Positions 52,471-60,626 of a stretch of 64,000 nucleotides of DNA are shown here, piece by piece; the stretch's first letter is position 1; every line of letters starts with the position of its first letter. The stretch is from assembly GCA_944324315.1 (NCBI GenBank), contig CALUVW010000001.1, forward strand, positions 124,001 through 188,000, written 5' to 3'. This DNA is from Candidatus Gastranaerophilales bacterium. Lineage in GTDB: Bacteria; Cyanobacteriota; Vampirovibrionia; Gastranaerophilales; Gastranaerophilaceae. Position numbers and translations under genes: made by a program. The notes below the pieces were generated by a model. It had not been told where the DNA came from. It saw only the letters and a list, made by a program, of their open reading frames with translations, and did no database searches.

Positions 52471-52781
52471 GTGTTATAGAAAATTCCTTCTTCCATAACT
52501 TCATTATAAATGTCCTCATCTTTTTTGAAACTATCAGGTGTGTACGGGTATAGATCAATACATACATCCAAATCTGTTTCAATTTTGCCAATTATAGGCC
52601 AAATTTGCTCGCGTTTCGATTTATCCTCAATATCAAAAATCGCAGCAAGTTCAATATCCTCATCTTTATGCAGTTTACCGTCCGTGTGAACACCAAACAG
52701 ATACATTCCTTTAAAATCATTAAATATACGATTAAACGCTATTGATAATTTTACAATTACTTCATCAACGGAATTTGCCAT
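52437..52781 (-). CDS. Nucleotidyltransferase-like protein (Pol-beta fold)
   Basis: 114 residues. The helix FNRIFNDFKGM and LFGVHTDGKLHKDEDIELAAIF follow the Pol-beta pattern hG[GS]-x(n)-Dh[DE]h, with the DIEL pair present but the usual GS replaced by GV. The remaining helix contains IWPIIGKIETDLDVCIDLYP (a third carboxylate, DVCID). It may be a degenerate minimal nucleotidyltransferase of the MNT type without a HEPN partner. The SD lies inside the end of hisS. The last codons (ERAAGPAI) come from a family B repeat. Confidence 0.6.
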   Translation of the reverse strand: MANSVDEVIVKLSIAFNRIFNDFKGMYLFGVHTDGKLHKDEDIELAAIFDIEDKSKREQIWPIIGKIETDLDVCIDLYPYTPDSFKKDEDIYNEVMEEGIFYNTKGERAAGPAI

Positions 52782-52784
52782 AAT

Positions 52785-54026
52785 TTATCCTTTTATTTCA
52801 GATGTAACATTTTTTCTATCAACTGTAACCTGTTCAGAAGTCGACAGATTTTTTATTGAAACTTTATTTGCCGTAATTTCGTCCTCGCCTAATATCAGGG
52901 CGAATTTAGCAATTTTTGATGCTTTTTCAAGCTGTTTAGTAAATTTTTTATTTGCAAGGTCAAATTCAATATTCAAACCCTGCGCTCTAAGTTCTTCTGC
53001 GAGTTCAAAGGCATCAGCAGGAGAGTTTGAAATTATGTATCCGTCAAGTTTTTCTGGTTCAATTTCCGGCAACAACGAATTTAATCTTTCCATACCCATA
53101 GCCCATCCGACTGCCGGAGTATCTTCCCCGCCGAGATTTCTGACTAAGCTGTCATAACGCCCGCCGCCGCAGACCGCATTTTGAGAGCCGAGATTATTAG
53201 ATTTTATTTCAAAAACCGTTCTGTTGTAATAATCCAAACCTCTGACAAGAAGCTTGTTTTCTACGTATTTAATGTTTAATCTGTCAAGATAAAATTTTAC
53301 TTCTTTGTAATGTTGAGCACATTCTTCACAGATAAAATCAGATTGTATAACTCTTTGAATTTCAGGTTTTGTAAAAATTTCTTTGCAAGATTCTACTTTG
53401 CAATCTAAAAGTCTAAGAGGATTTTTTTCATAACGATTTTGACAATCCTCACAAAGGTGGTCAAATTCAGGTTTTAAAACTTCTTTAATTCTTTTTTTAT
53501 ATTCTTCGCGGCATTTCGGGCATCCGAGAGAATTTATTTCAACTTCCAAATCGTTTAAGCCCAGAGATTTCAGATAGTCTACTGCTAAAAGAATAACTTC
53601 GGCGTCAGCTGTAGGTTCTTTAATTCCGAACATTTCAACGCCAACCTGATGGAATTGTCTTTGTCTGCCTGCCTGCGGACGTTCATATCTGAACATTGGA
53701 CCTTTGTACCATAGTTTGACAGGTGCCGACAGTCTTGCCATCCCGTTTTCAATGAACGAGCGGACAACGCCTGCCGTATTTTCTGGTCTTAATGTAATAG
53801 ATCTGTCACTTTTTTCAAAGGTGTACATTTCTTTATTAACAATATCTGTTGTATCACCGACTCCGCGGGCAAAAAGTTCAGTAGCTTCAAAAATCGGGGT
53901 TCTGATTTCTTTGTAACCGTAGCGGGTAAATATATCAAGTGCATTTTTCTCAAGTTTATGCCATTGTTCAACTTCTTGAGGTAAAATGTCTTTTGTTCCT
54001 TTTTGTACTTTAATTATTTTAGTCAT
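52785..54026 (-). CDS. hisS: Histidyl-tRNA synthetase
   Basis: 413 residues. Class II motifs: the N-terminal QKGTKDILPQEV, motif 2 FRYERPQAGRQRQFHQVGVE, the HisA motif VRGLDYYNRTVFEI, and motif 3 GWAMGMERL (family AxGxxxRxE form). A Cys-rich insert CPKCREE ... CEDCQNRYEKNPLRLLDCK ... CEECAQHYK could bind zinc and occurs in many bacterial HisRS. It charges tRNA-His. It is co-transcribed after dciA (48 bp). Confidence 0.96.
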   Translation of the reverse strand: MTKIIKVQKGTKDILPQEVEQWHKLEKNALDIFTRYGYKEIRTPIFEATELFARGVGDTTDIVNKEMYTFEKSDRSITLRPENTAGVVRSFIENGMARLSAPVKLWYKGPMFRYERPQAGRQRQFHQVGVEMFGIKEPTADAEVILLAVDYLKSLGLNDLEVEINSLGCPKCREEYKKRIKEVLKPEFDHLCEDCQNRYEKNPLRLLDCKVESCKEIFTKPEIQRVIQSDFICEECAQHYKEVKFYLDRLNIKYVENKLLVRGLDYYNRTVFEIKSNNLGSQNAVCGGGRYDSLVRNLGGEDTPAVGWAMGMERLNSLLPEIEPEKLDGYIISNSPADAFELAEELRAQGLNIEFDLANKKFTKQLEKASKIAKFALILGEDEITANKVSIKNLSTSEQVTVDRKNVTSEIKG

Positions 54027-54074
54027 AAAGCTATTATATAAATTTGCGACGTAATTGTCAAACGAAAATTTAAT

Positions 54075-54401
54075 TTACGTTCCCCATTTTTTCGGGTCAA
54101 AACGTAAATCTTTAACATTTAGTTTCAGCGATTTCAAATACGGTTCAAATTTTACCAGTAACTGCGTTTTTCTCAAAGTCAGCTCCTGTGCGACAATTGC
54201 GTTTTCGCAAGCTATTACCATAACACCCCCGCCTATCATTGAATATGGTTTTGATTTGCTTGCAAACTTCTTTCCTGCAACTTTATCCCAAAATTTATAC
54301 AGGTTATTACGGGTAATCGCTTTTTTTATTTCTTTTTGCCCCAGCAATTCTTCAACAAGCGACTCCGTTGTTACAAAATCTGTATAGAGAACCTTTTTCA
54401 A
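54075..54401 (-). CDS. dciA: DciA/DUF721 family protein
   Basis: 108 residues. DUF721 landmarks: LYKFWDKVAGKKFASKSKPYSMIGGGVMVIACENAIVAQELTLRKTQLLVKF, i.e. the WxxVxG and (V)xxxxWAQEL-like block, here with (I)VAQEL. DciA is the ancestral replicative helicase loader or operator. The start is TTG at 54401; GGAGGGATT sits just before it, which makes this rare start well supported. It is the first gene of the hisS operon. Confidence 0.82.
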   Translation of the reverse strand: MKKVLYTDFVTTESLVEELLGQKEIKKAITRNNLYKFWDKVAGKKFASKSKPYSMIGGGVMVIACENAIVAQELTLRKTQLLVKFEPYLKSLKLNVKDLRFDPKKWGT

Positions 54402-54491
54402 AATCCCTCCATCGCTTACGCAGCCGCGCTTCCATTACAAGGAAGGCGATTTTAGTTTTGTATTAGTTTATTTTTATGTTACCATTAAGAA

Positions 54492-55457
54492 ATGGATTAT
54501 TCTAAATTAAATGATATCATAAAATCATCCAAAAATATATTGATAATTTCACACATTAACCCTGACGGAGACACATTAGGCTCAATGTGCGGGTTGTATT
54601 CGGCAATTTTAGAAAATTATAAAAAAAGATGCGATATGCTTGCAATATCAAAAATACCTGATGTATATTCGTATCTACCGCATCTATCAGAAGTTAAACA
54701 CGTTGAAGATGCAGACAAATCACGAGAATACGATCTTGTTATAAACGTCGATGTCGCATCAATCGAAAGAATTTGCGATGCACAAATCCTTTTTGAAAAA
54801 GCAAAATTTACCGTTAATATTGACCATCATAAAACGAATAATGCTTACGGAAATTTGAATTTTATAAACCCTGATGCAAGTTCAACAGGCGAGGTTTTAT
54901 TTGAATGTTTCAGACAAATGGACTGGAAAGTTAATCTTGACACAGCAATTTGTTTATATACCGCTATTTTAACAGATACCGGCTCATTCAGATTTGATAA
55001 TACAAAACCTTCTACTTTTGATGTTGCTTCAAAGCTTGTAGAACTAGGTGTTCAGCCTTCTGATATTTATAAGAAAGTCTATGAGTCTGATTCAAAAACC
55101 CTTGTAATGTTTCAGGCACATTGTATAAGCAAAGCACAATTTCTTGAAGATAATAAAATTGCATATACAATTGTTTATAAAAAAGATATGGAAAAATTTT
55201 CGGCAGGTGATGACTGCATGGAAGGTTTAACAGAGAAACTGCGCGCCATTGTTACTACAAGAATTGCTTTTGTCGCAAAAGAAATGAAATCCGGAGGGAC
55301 AAAAATTTCCATGCGAAGCAAGTTTGCAGATGTTGCCGAAATTTGTGAAGTATTTGGCGGCGGCGGACATAAATTTGCCGCAGGCTGCACTATAAAAGCT
55401 CCGGTTGAAGATGCCGTAAAAAAAATGCTGAAAGAAATTAAAAAACATGAACTTTAA
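54492..55457 (+). CDS. nrnA: DHH-family nanoRNase/pAp phosphatase
   Basis: 321 residues. DHH motifs: ISHINPDGDTLGS (motif I), LVINVDVAS (motif II), DHHKTN with DASSTGEVLFE (motif III), and the DHHA1 end with FGGGGHKFAAGC. It degrades short oligoribonucleotides (nanoRNA) and 3'-phosphoadenosine 5'-phosphate. It has no SD; TGTTACCAT ends 6 nt before the ATG, so the start may be leaderless. It overlaps the next gene by 11 bp. Confidence 0.92.
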   Translation: MDYSKLNDIIKSSKNILIISHINPDGDTLGSMCGLYSAILENYKKRCDMLAISKIPDVYSYLPHLSEVKHVEDADKSREYDLVINVDVASIERICDAQILFEKAKFTVNIDHHKTNNAYGNLNFINPDASSTGEVLFECFRQMDWKVNLDTAICLYTAILTDTGSFRFDNTKPSTFDVASKLVELGVQPSDIYKKVYESDSKTLVMFQAHCISKAQFLEDNKIAYTIVYKKDMEKFSAGDDCMEGLTEKLRAIVTTRIAFVAKEMKSGGTKISMRSKFADVAEICEVFGGGGHKFAAGCTIKAPVEDAVKKMLKEIKKHEL

Positions 55458-56373
55458 AATTTTTGTAAGAGGTGTAAAAAGATTAGTTATATCTGTTATA
55501 AAAAATGATTTCTACGGAATGGCTGCAGAAATGGGCTTTATGATGGTTATCGGAATTTTCCCGTTTATGCTGTTTTTAACTGCTGTTTTTGGCTGGATGG
55601 GAAACAAAGCAATGATGGAACCCATTTTGCGATTTCTTGCGACATTTATGCCGGAGCAGGCAATGGATTTAATCAAAACTGTTTTATCCGAAGCTATGAT
55701 ATTTTCCCACGGACGTTTGATGGCTATAATAGGCTTTTGCGTTACTTTAATTTTGTCAACAAATGCTATTGCTGTCGTACTCAAGGGATTAAACAGAGCT
55801 TATAAGGTTACTGAAACAAGAAATTTCATATATACACGCGCCCTGTCATTAATAATGGTTTTTGTTGACACAATGGTAATGTTTTTGAGCATAAACCTAA
55901 TAGTATTCGGGAAAGCAATTATTAATCTCATGATAAGTCATTTCCACATGTCTGCCGGAGTTGCGATAACATTACTTACGCTTCGCTGGCCTGTTGCTTT
56001 CGCGGCATTGTATTTAATGGCATTTTTAAGTTATTATATTCTTCCCGATTTAAGAGGTAACGAAAGATTTAAAAGAAAAAGCGCAATCCCCGGAACCTGG
56101 TTTTTTGTCACTTTCTGGTTAATCGGCTCATGGGGTTTCTCAATTTACGTAAACAACTTAAAAACATATAATATGGTCTACGGAACAATCGGAGCATTTG
56201 CTGTTTTGATGGTATGGCTGTATTATACATCCGTTTTAATTTTGATAGGCGGAGAGATAAATTCACAGGTTTATAACCAGCTTGAACGTAAAGCTCAGGA
56301 AATAAGAGATGATTTTGCAAATCTCTCCGTTATAGAAAAAATTGTTAAAAAAGTAAAAAAAACAGACTCATAA
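55447..56373 (+). CDS. YihY/BrkB family membrane protein
   Basis: 308 residues with about six membrane segments. Family marks: GMAAEMGFMMVIGIFPFMLFL near the N-terminus, NAIAVVLKGLNRAYKVTETR, YILPD, IPGTWFFVTFWLIGSWGFSIYV and MVWLYYTSVLILIGGEINSQ. The old label RNase BN is wrong for this family, and the function is uncertain (transport or envelope). It overlaps nrnA by 11 bp and has its start embedded there, so translation is coupled. Confidence 0.9.
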   Translation: MNFKIFVRGVKRLVISVIKNDFYGMAAEMGFMMVIGIFPFMLFLTAVFGWMGNKAMMEPILRFLATFMPEQAMDLIKTVLSEAMIFSHGRLMAIIGFCVTLILSTNAIAVVLKGLNRAYKVTETRNFIYTRALSLIMVFVDTMVMFLSINLIVFGKAIINLMISHFHMSAGVAITLLTLRWPVAFAALYLMAFLSYYILPDLRGNERFKRKSAIPGTWFFVTFWLIGSWGFSIYVNNLKTYNMVYGTIGAFAVLMVWLYYTSVLILIGGEINSQVYNQLERKAQEIRDDFANLSVIEKIVKKVKKTDS

Positions 56374-56386
56374 TCACCTATGTTAT

Positions 56387-56576
56387 GGAGTTATATTTCA
56401 GTTTACACCAATTATGAATAAAAACGTCATGCTGAACTAGTTTGACTGCTTTTGCCGAAATCTCTGATTTCGTGCAAAATGTCCCAATGCGGGCAGCATC
56501 TCATATCAGTTAGACCCTGAAACGAGTTCAGGGTGACAATTTAGATATTATTTGGCGTAAACTGAGATATAACTCC
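56387..56576. repeat. Family A repeat element with private 25-bp arms
   Basis: Arms 56387-56411 and 56552-56576 are reverse complements at 23 of 25 positions (left arm begins GGAGTTATATTTCAG). The core contains GTCATGCTGAACTAG and a hairpin GAAATCTCTGATTTC, and ends in CCTGAAACGAGTTCAGGGTGAC. A 77-bp part (56426-56502) recurs at 59720-59796. Confidence 0.8.
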
Positions 56577-56608
56577 CTATATTAAATATTAGACTAAATT
56601 CTTTTTCA

Positions 56609-56617
56609 TGTTAATAT
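56609..56617 (+). promoter_or_regulatory. Extended -10, leaderless start
   Basis: TGTTAATAT ends 6 nt before the ATG at 56624; no SD. Confidence 0.5.
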
Positions 56618-56623
56618 TTTTAT

Positions 56624-57151
56624 ATGGAATTTACTGAAAAAACGATTGATTCACAGATAATTTTTGACGGAAGAGTTGTGAAACTTTACAAAGACAAAAT
56701 AGAGCTTCCAACGGGGAAAGAATCTTTCAGAGAAGTTGTAAAACACTCGGGCGGAGTTGTCATTTTAGCATTGAAAGGAGAAAAAATTCTTCTGGTTAAA
56801 CAGTTCAGATATCCATTGAAAGAGGTATTATTTGAACTTCCCGCAGGTAAACTTGAAGAGGGGGAAAACCCGTTTGAGGCTGCAAAACGCGAACTGGAAG
56901 AAGAAACAGGCTATTGTGCAAACAAATGGACTGATTTAGGCTATGTTTATACATCACCCGGATACAGCGATGAAAAATTGTATCTTTATAAAGCTGAAGA
57001 TTTGGAATTTACTCATTGTCATCCTGATGAAGGAGAAATTATTCAGGCTTTTGAATACAAATACGATGATGTATTAAAAATGATTGATAACGGCGAAATT
57101 AATGACGCAAAAACACTCTGCGTACTACTTAGAGCTAAAATTAAAGGATAA
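56624..57151 (+). CDS. Nudix hydrolase, ADP-ribose pyrophosphatase-type
   Basis: 175 residues. The Nudix box is exact: G-x5-E-x7-REUxEExGU (GKLEEGE ... RELEEETGY), preceded by LVKQFRYPLKEVLFELPAG, which is the ADP-ribose pyrophosphatase (NudF) signature, and followed by TSPGYSDEKLYLY. It hydrolyses ADP-ribose to AMP and ribose-5-P. It has no SD; a leaderless start is predicted. The HAD gene follows 4 bp after its stop. Confidence 0.92.
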   Translation: MEFTEKTIDSQIIFDGRVVKLYKDKIELPTGKESFREVVKHSGGVVILALKGEKILLVKQFRYPLKEVLFELPAGKLEEGENPFEAAKRELEEETGYCANKWTDLGYVYTSPGYSDEKLYLYKAEDLEFTHCHPDEGEIIQAFEYKYDDVLKMIDNGEINDAKTLCVLLRAKIKG

Positions 57152-57155
57152 GAGC

Positions 57156-57965
57156 ATGCCTGACAAAAAAATTAAAATGGTCGCAACAGATATAGACGGA
57201 ACAATTTTCAACTGGAACGTTGGCGGCTTTACGCCGGAAGTTAAAAATTGCATTAAAAACCTCTCGGCAAGCGGTGTAAAAGTCGTACTTGTAACAGGGA
57301 GAATGCATAGGGCAGCGACGTTTCTGGCAGATGAACTCGGTCTTGACACTCCGATAGTATCATATCAGGGAGGAATGATAAAAGAAAACAGCGAAAACGG
57401 ACAAGTTTTTTACCGCAAAGATCTTGACCCCGAACGTGCAAAAGAAATTATTAAATGGGCAAAAGATAATAATGTTCACATTAATCTATATATGGATGAT
57501 ATTTTATACGTTGAAAAAGATAATGAAACAATCCGCAAATACACGGATGCCAGATACATTGAATATACTGTCTGCCCGTTTGACAGTCTGGAAATTAAAA
57601 ATGTCAATAAAATTCTAGCAATTAAATATGGTGATGCAGACACGGTTACAGGCTGGGTAAATTATCTGAGTGCTAAATATCCTGAGCTTTATATAGTAAA
57701 ATCCACTCCTTATTTTTGCGAAATTTCAAACAAAGATGCTAAAAAATCCTGTGCAGTTGAATATTTATGCCGCAAATGGGGGATAAAAAAAGACGAAGTT
57801 TTGGCAATAGGCGATCAAAATAACGACATTGAACTTTTAAAAGCCGGGGGAATTAAAGTTGCAATGGGAAACGGCACACCCGAATTAAAGGAATGTGCCG
57901 ATTTCATAACAGATACAGTTGAAAATAACGGTTTTGTAAAAGCCGTAAATAAATTCTGCCGTTAA
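57156..57965 (+). CDS. Cof-type HAD-IIB hydrolase
   Basis: 269 residues. Motif I is ATDIDGTIF (nucleophile Asp), with VVLVTGRM as motif II and GDQNNDIELLKAGG as motif IV; the cap domain (80-190) is of the C2B type. Substrates of this family are small sugar phosphates and cofactors. AAAGGATAAG precedes the ATG at 57156; the frame is open further upstream inside the Nudix gene but without an SD. Co-transcribed with the Nudix gene. Confidence 0.88.
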   Translation: MPDKKIKMVATDIDGTIFNWNVGGFTPEVKNCIKNLSASGVKVVLVTGRMHRAATFLADELGLDTPIVSYQGGMIKENSENGQVFYRKDLDPERAKEIIKWAKDNNVHINLYMDDILYVEKDNETIRKYTDARYIEYTVCPFDSLEIKNVNKILAIKYGDADTVTGWVNYLSAKYPELYIVKSTPYFCEISNKDAKKSCAVEYLCRKWGIKKDEVLAIGDQNNDIELLKAGGIKVAMGNGTPELKECADFITDTVENNGFVKAVNKFCR

Positions 57966-58133
57966 GTAAAATTTATTTTTATCTGTATGCCGGATTTTTC
58001 TCCGTGATTTTATGTGAGATGCTGCACTTCGTAATGGCAGACTGACTCAAAATTTTTAAGATCCGGAAATAAATTCAGGATGACAAAAGAATAGCAGAGC
58101 GGGATAAGCAAATGTTTATCCCGCCAATCATTA
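57966..58133. repeat. Family A remnant and terminator
   Basis: A degenerate family A copy (58017-58083: GAGATGCTGCACTTCGTAAT and AAATAAATTCAGGATGACA) is followed by the hairpin GCGGGATAA / TTATCCCGC (58099-58124), which can terminate either convergent gene. Confidence 0.6.
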
Positions 58134-58817
58134 CTAAACTTCAGGAATTGTGAATTTAGTGCCGCATTTCAGACAGTAAATCTGCATTCCGGGTTCAATG
58201 TTGTCAACATCTTGAAGCCCTGAAATTTTCGGTTTGCCGTTTTCATCCGTGTCAACTTTATATTTAGTCTTGCATTTTGGACATACAACAAACTTATAAC
58301 CATTATTTTCCAAAATTTCTCCTTCAGGAGATTCAATATACATTTTATCAGAGGCAAAACCTGATGTATTGTAGCCTCCTGTATAAGCGTCTACAAATTC
58401 CGCTATTAAGTTGCCCAGACCGCCCATAGGAACATAATTAATTATCGGTTTAATAACAACAGCGTTTCCGTAAGCAACAACTTCAGCATTTCCGCCGTAT
58501 GGAGAGGATGCTATTTCAAATCTGAAATTTATAACTGCATTAGCACCTATTCTTTTTGCAGAAGCAAGCAGCCTGTCCAAAGCTTTCTGGCGGGATTCGT
58601 CAGACAATTCCGTATATGATGTAAGCTCTCCGCCTACAAACTGTTTAAGTCCCATAAATATATCCTGTACAGCATCTTTAGAACGCATGGATATACCCCA
58701 AACCATACCTTTGTAATCCATTACCTGATAACCTTCAAAACTGTCTTTTTCGGTTACAAGAATACGACTACCCACCTCCGGTCGGGTTCCAGCAAGCAAT
58801 TCTGCACGATTAACCAT
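58134..58817 (-). CDS. YbjQ family protein with C-terminal zinc ribbon
   Basis: 227 residues. The YbjQ domain (about 15-125) is clear: GMVWGISMRSKDAVQDIFMGLKQFVGGELTSYTELSDESRQKALDRLLASA, then GANAVINFRFEIASS and VVAYGNAVVI. A linker leads to a zinc ribbon (175-227): CPKCKTKY ... CLKCGTKF. It is the third YbjQ in the window and the only one fused to a zinc ribbon. AGGAGAAA is the SD. It is downstream of a TM/zinc-ribbon gene (11 bp gap). Confidence 0.85.
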   Translation of the reverse strand: MVNRAELLAGTRPEVGSRILVTEKDSFEGYQVMDYKGMVWGISMRSKDAVQDIFMGLKQFVGGELTSYTELSDESRQKALDRLLASAKRIGANAVINFRFEIASSPYGGNAEVVAYGNAVVIKPIINYVPMGGLGNLIAEFVDAYTGGYNTSGFASDKMYIESPEGEILENNGYKFVVCPKCKTKYKVDTDENGKPKISGLQDVDNIEPGMQIYCLKCGTKFTIPEV

Positions 58818-58828
58818 AAATTTTTCTC

Positions 58829-59074
58829 CTATACTGCTTTATCATTAACATTAGTATCATTTGTTTCTTCCAATTCCGCACCGCACACTTTACAATGTTT
58901 TGAGTGCATGTGTTCGGAACGAAAACTCTCGCCGCACTGCGGGCATTTATAATATTTCCTTGATTTTAAAGACTTTTGATAAGCCCACACACAAGCCCAT
59001 ATAAAAAGAAGTAAAATGAGAATATTCATCAGAGGTTCTTCATATATGAACTTTAAAATTTTTTCAAATAACAT
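58829..59074 (-). CDS. Small membrane protein with zinc-ribbon tail
   Basis: 81 residues. A membrane helix (about 14-33) is followed by CPQCGESFRSEHMHSKHCKVCG, a zinc-ribbon-like site. AGGCGG precedes the ATG. First gene of a two-gene operon with the YbjQ-zinc-ribbon gene, so the pair may work together at the membrane. Confidence 0.7.
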   Translation of the reverse strand: MLFEKILKFIYEEPLMNILILLLFIWACVWAYQKSLKSRKYYKCPQCGESFRSEHMHSKHCKVCGAELEETNDTNVNDKAV

Positions 59075-59180
59075 ATAAACCGCCTTTCAAATTTAAAATA
59101 CAATATTTATTTGTTTTATACATCATGCATAAACATTATAAAAATTTTTGTGAGATAATATTAACGGAAAGGGTAAAACT

Positions 59181-59657
59181 ATGTACAGGATAGGACTTGG
59201 CTACGACATTCATAAACTCACCGAAGGCAGAGAGCTTGTAATCGGCGGGGTTAAAATTCCTTATGATAAAGGGCTTTTAGGCCATTCAGATGCTGACGTT
59301 TTAATCCATGCAATAATAGATGCAATGCTCGGAGCACTTGCACTCTCGGATATCGGAACACATTTTCCAGACACCGATGAAAAATATAAAAATGCCGACA
59401 GTACAGTTTTACTAAACAATGTATATAATCTGATAAAAGATAAAAAATATTTTATAGAAAATATTGACAGCAACATTATTGCTCAAAAACCTAAAATGAT
59501 GCCTTATATTCCGGTAATGAAAAAAGTGTTGTGTGAAGTTCTTGATATAGAACAAGAAAGACTTTCAATTAAAGCAAAAACTAATGAAAAAATGGATGCA
59601 GTAGGACAGGAGCTTGCCATAGAAGCTCATGCCGTTGTTCTTTTGAAAAAAGTTTAA
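59181..59657 (+). CDS. ispF: 2-C-methyl-D-erythritol 2,4-cyclodiphosphate synthase
   Basis: 158 residues. Metal ligands Asp9 and His11 are in IGLGYDIHKL, and LLGHSDADVLIHAIIDAMLGA and IGTHFPDTD are classic. It closes the fourth-stage cyclodiphosphate in the MEP isoprenoid pathway. GGAAAGGG precedes the ATG. It is monocistronic here, separated from ispD. Confidence 0.96.
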   Translation: MYRIGLGYDIHKLTEGRELVIGGVKIPYDKGLLGHSDADVLIHAIIDAMLGALALSDIGTHFPDTDEKYKNADSTVLLNNVYNLIKDKKYFIENIDSNIIAQKPKMMPYIPVMKKVLCEVLDIEQERLSIKAKTNEKMDAVGQELAIEAHAVVLLKKV

Positions 59658-59925
59658 TATGTTTGTCAAATGCTGTTATATGTAACTTATATAAAATTTA
59701 CGCCGAGTAGATTAATGTTGTCATGCTGAACTTGTTTGACTGCTTTTGCCGAAATCTCTGATTTCGTGCAAAATGTCCCAATGCGGGCAGCATCTCTAGA
59801 CAATTAACTTCTTTCAGTATCCGGCTATTTCGCACTAAATAAAGTCTCATCAGTACTATTGCATTAATTTATGATAACTGATATTATATCGACATAGGAC
59901 ATGTATGACCTATATCAATAAAAAA
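59658..59925. repeat. Repeat-bearing intergenic region
   Basis: The 77-bp family A core at 59720-59796 is almost identical to 56426-56502 (one difference seen: ACTTG versus ACTAG). The rest is AT-rich and I see no gene. Confidence 0.75.
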
Positions 59926-60135
59926 TTAAGAAAATAGTTCTTTGATATCAGAATGTAAAGCTTTGGCAATGTCAAACAGCGTATCAACAGGAGTATTGAC
60001 TTCGGCCCGTTCAATCATACCAACATAATTTCGGCTTCTGCTTATTAATTCAGCTAGTTTTTCTTGCGATAGATTTTTGGATTTTCGCAAAAATTTGATA
60101 TTTTTACCAAGCTTTTTTAAATCAGATTTAGCCAT
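59926..60135 (-). CDS. Small XRE-type regulator
   Basis: 69 residues from the ATG at 60135: KLGKNIKFLRKSKNLSQEKLAELISRSRNYVGMIERAEVNTPVDTLFDIAKAL is a complete XRE HTH. The longer frame (to 60207) would add 24 residues unlike XRE proteins. On the minus strand CATAAT ends 6 nt before the chosen ATG and there is no SD, so a leaderless start fits. Standalone repressor of unknown target. Confidence 0.78.
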   Translation of the reverse strand: MAKSDLKKLGKNIKFLRKSKNLSQEKLAELISRSRNYVGMIERAEVNTPVDTLFDIAKALHSDIKELFS

Positions 60136-60269
60136 ATAAAAATTATGGATTTTTTTATTATAATTTTCTACCAAATCTGGTTTGTCAAAAACTTCAAAGA
60201 TAGCCATTTAGCAAGATTTTTTAAGAATAATAAATTGCCAAATGAGACTGGTTAAAAGGAGAAACATTT

Positions 60270-60593
60270 ATGACATACAAACCATACAAAAGCTCACCTT
60301 ACATCATCAGATTAATAGAAAATGATAAAATGCTCGGCACGTATAGAGTAAGCAAAGAAATGTTCCTGTCCGTACAAAATGAAATAAAACCTTATCAAAC
60401 GTTCAAGGAAAAAACAAAAAAAGTAAAATGTATCGAAACAGGAGAAATATTCGACAGTGCTAAACAGGCAAATGAAATGCTTATAAAAAAAGGGTTATCC
60501 TGTAGCTATACAGCATATAATATAATTAAAGATGTTTGTCATAAAAAAAGAAAAGCCGCTTACGGATATCACTGGGAATTTGTGGAAGATTAA
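60270..60593 (+). CDS. NUMOD1-like domain protein
   Basis: 107 residues. The second half, KVKCIETGEIFDSAKQANEM ... YNIIKDVCHKKRKAAYGYHWEFVED, has the NUMOD1 pattern (C/T-x-x-G-x-x-F-x-S-x-x-x-A, then G-Y-H-W), a DNA-binding module normally fused to homing endonucleases. No nuclease domain is attached, so it may be a domesticated regulator. AAAAGGAGAAA is the SD. AlkD follows 33 bp downstream. Confidence 0.65.
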   Translation: MTYKPYKSSPYIIRLIENDKMLGTYRVSKEMFLSVQNEIKPYQTFKEKTKKVKCIETGEIFDSAKQANEMLIKKGLSCSYTAYNIIKDVCHKKRKAAYGYHWEFVED

Positions 60594-60611
60594 AAAAAAT
60601 TATTAATTTCA

Positions 60612-60620
60612 TGCTAAAAT
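60612..60620 (+). promoter_or_regulatory. Extended -10, leaderless start of the alkD-like gene
   Basis: TGCTAAAAT ends 6 nt before the ATG at 60627; no SD. Confidence 0.5.
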
Positions 60621-60626
60621 CCTGTC

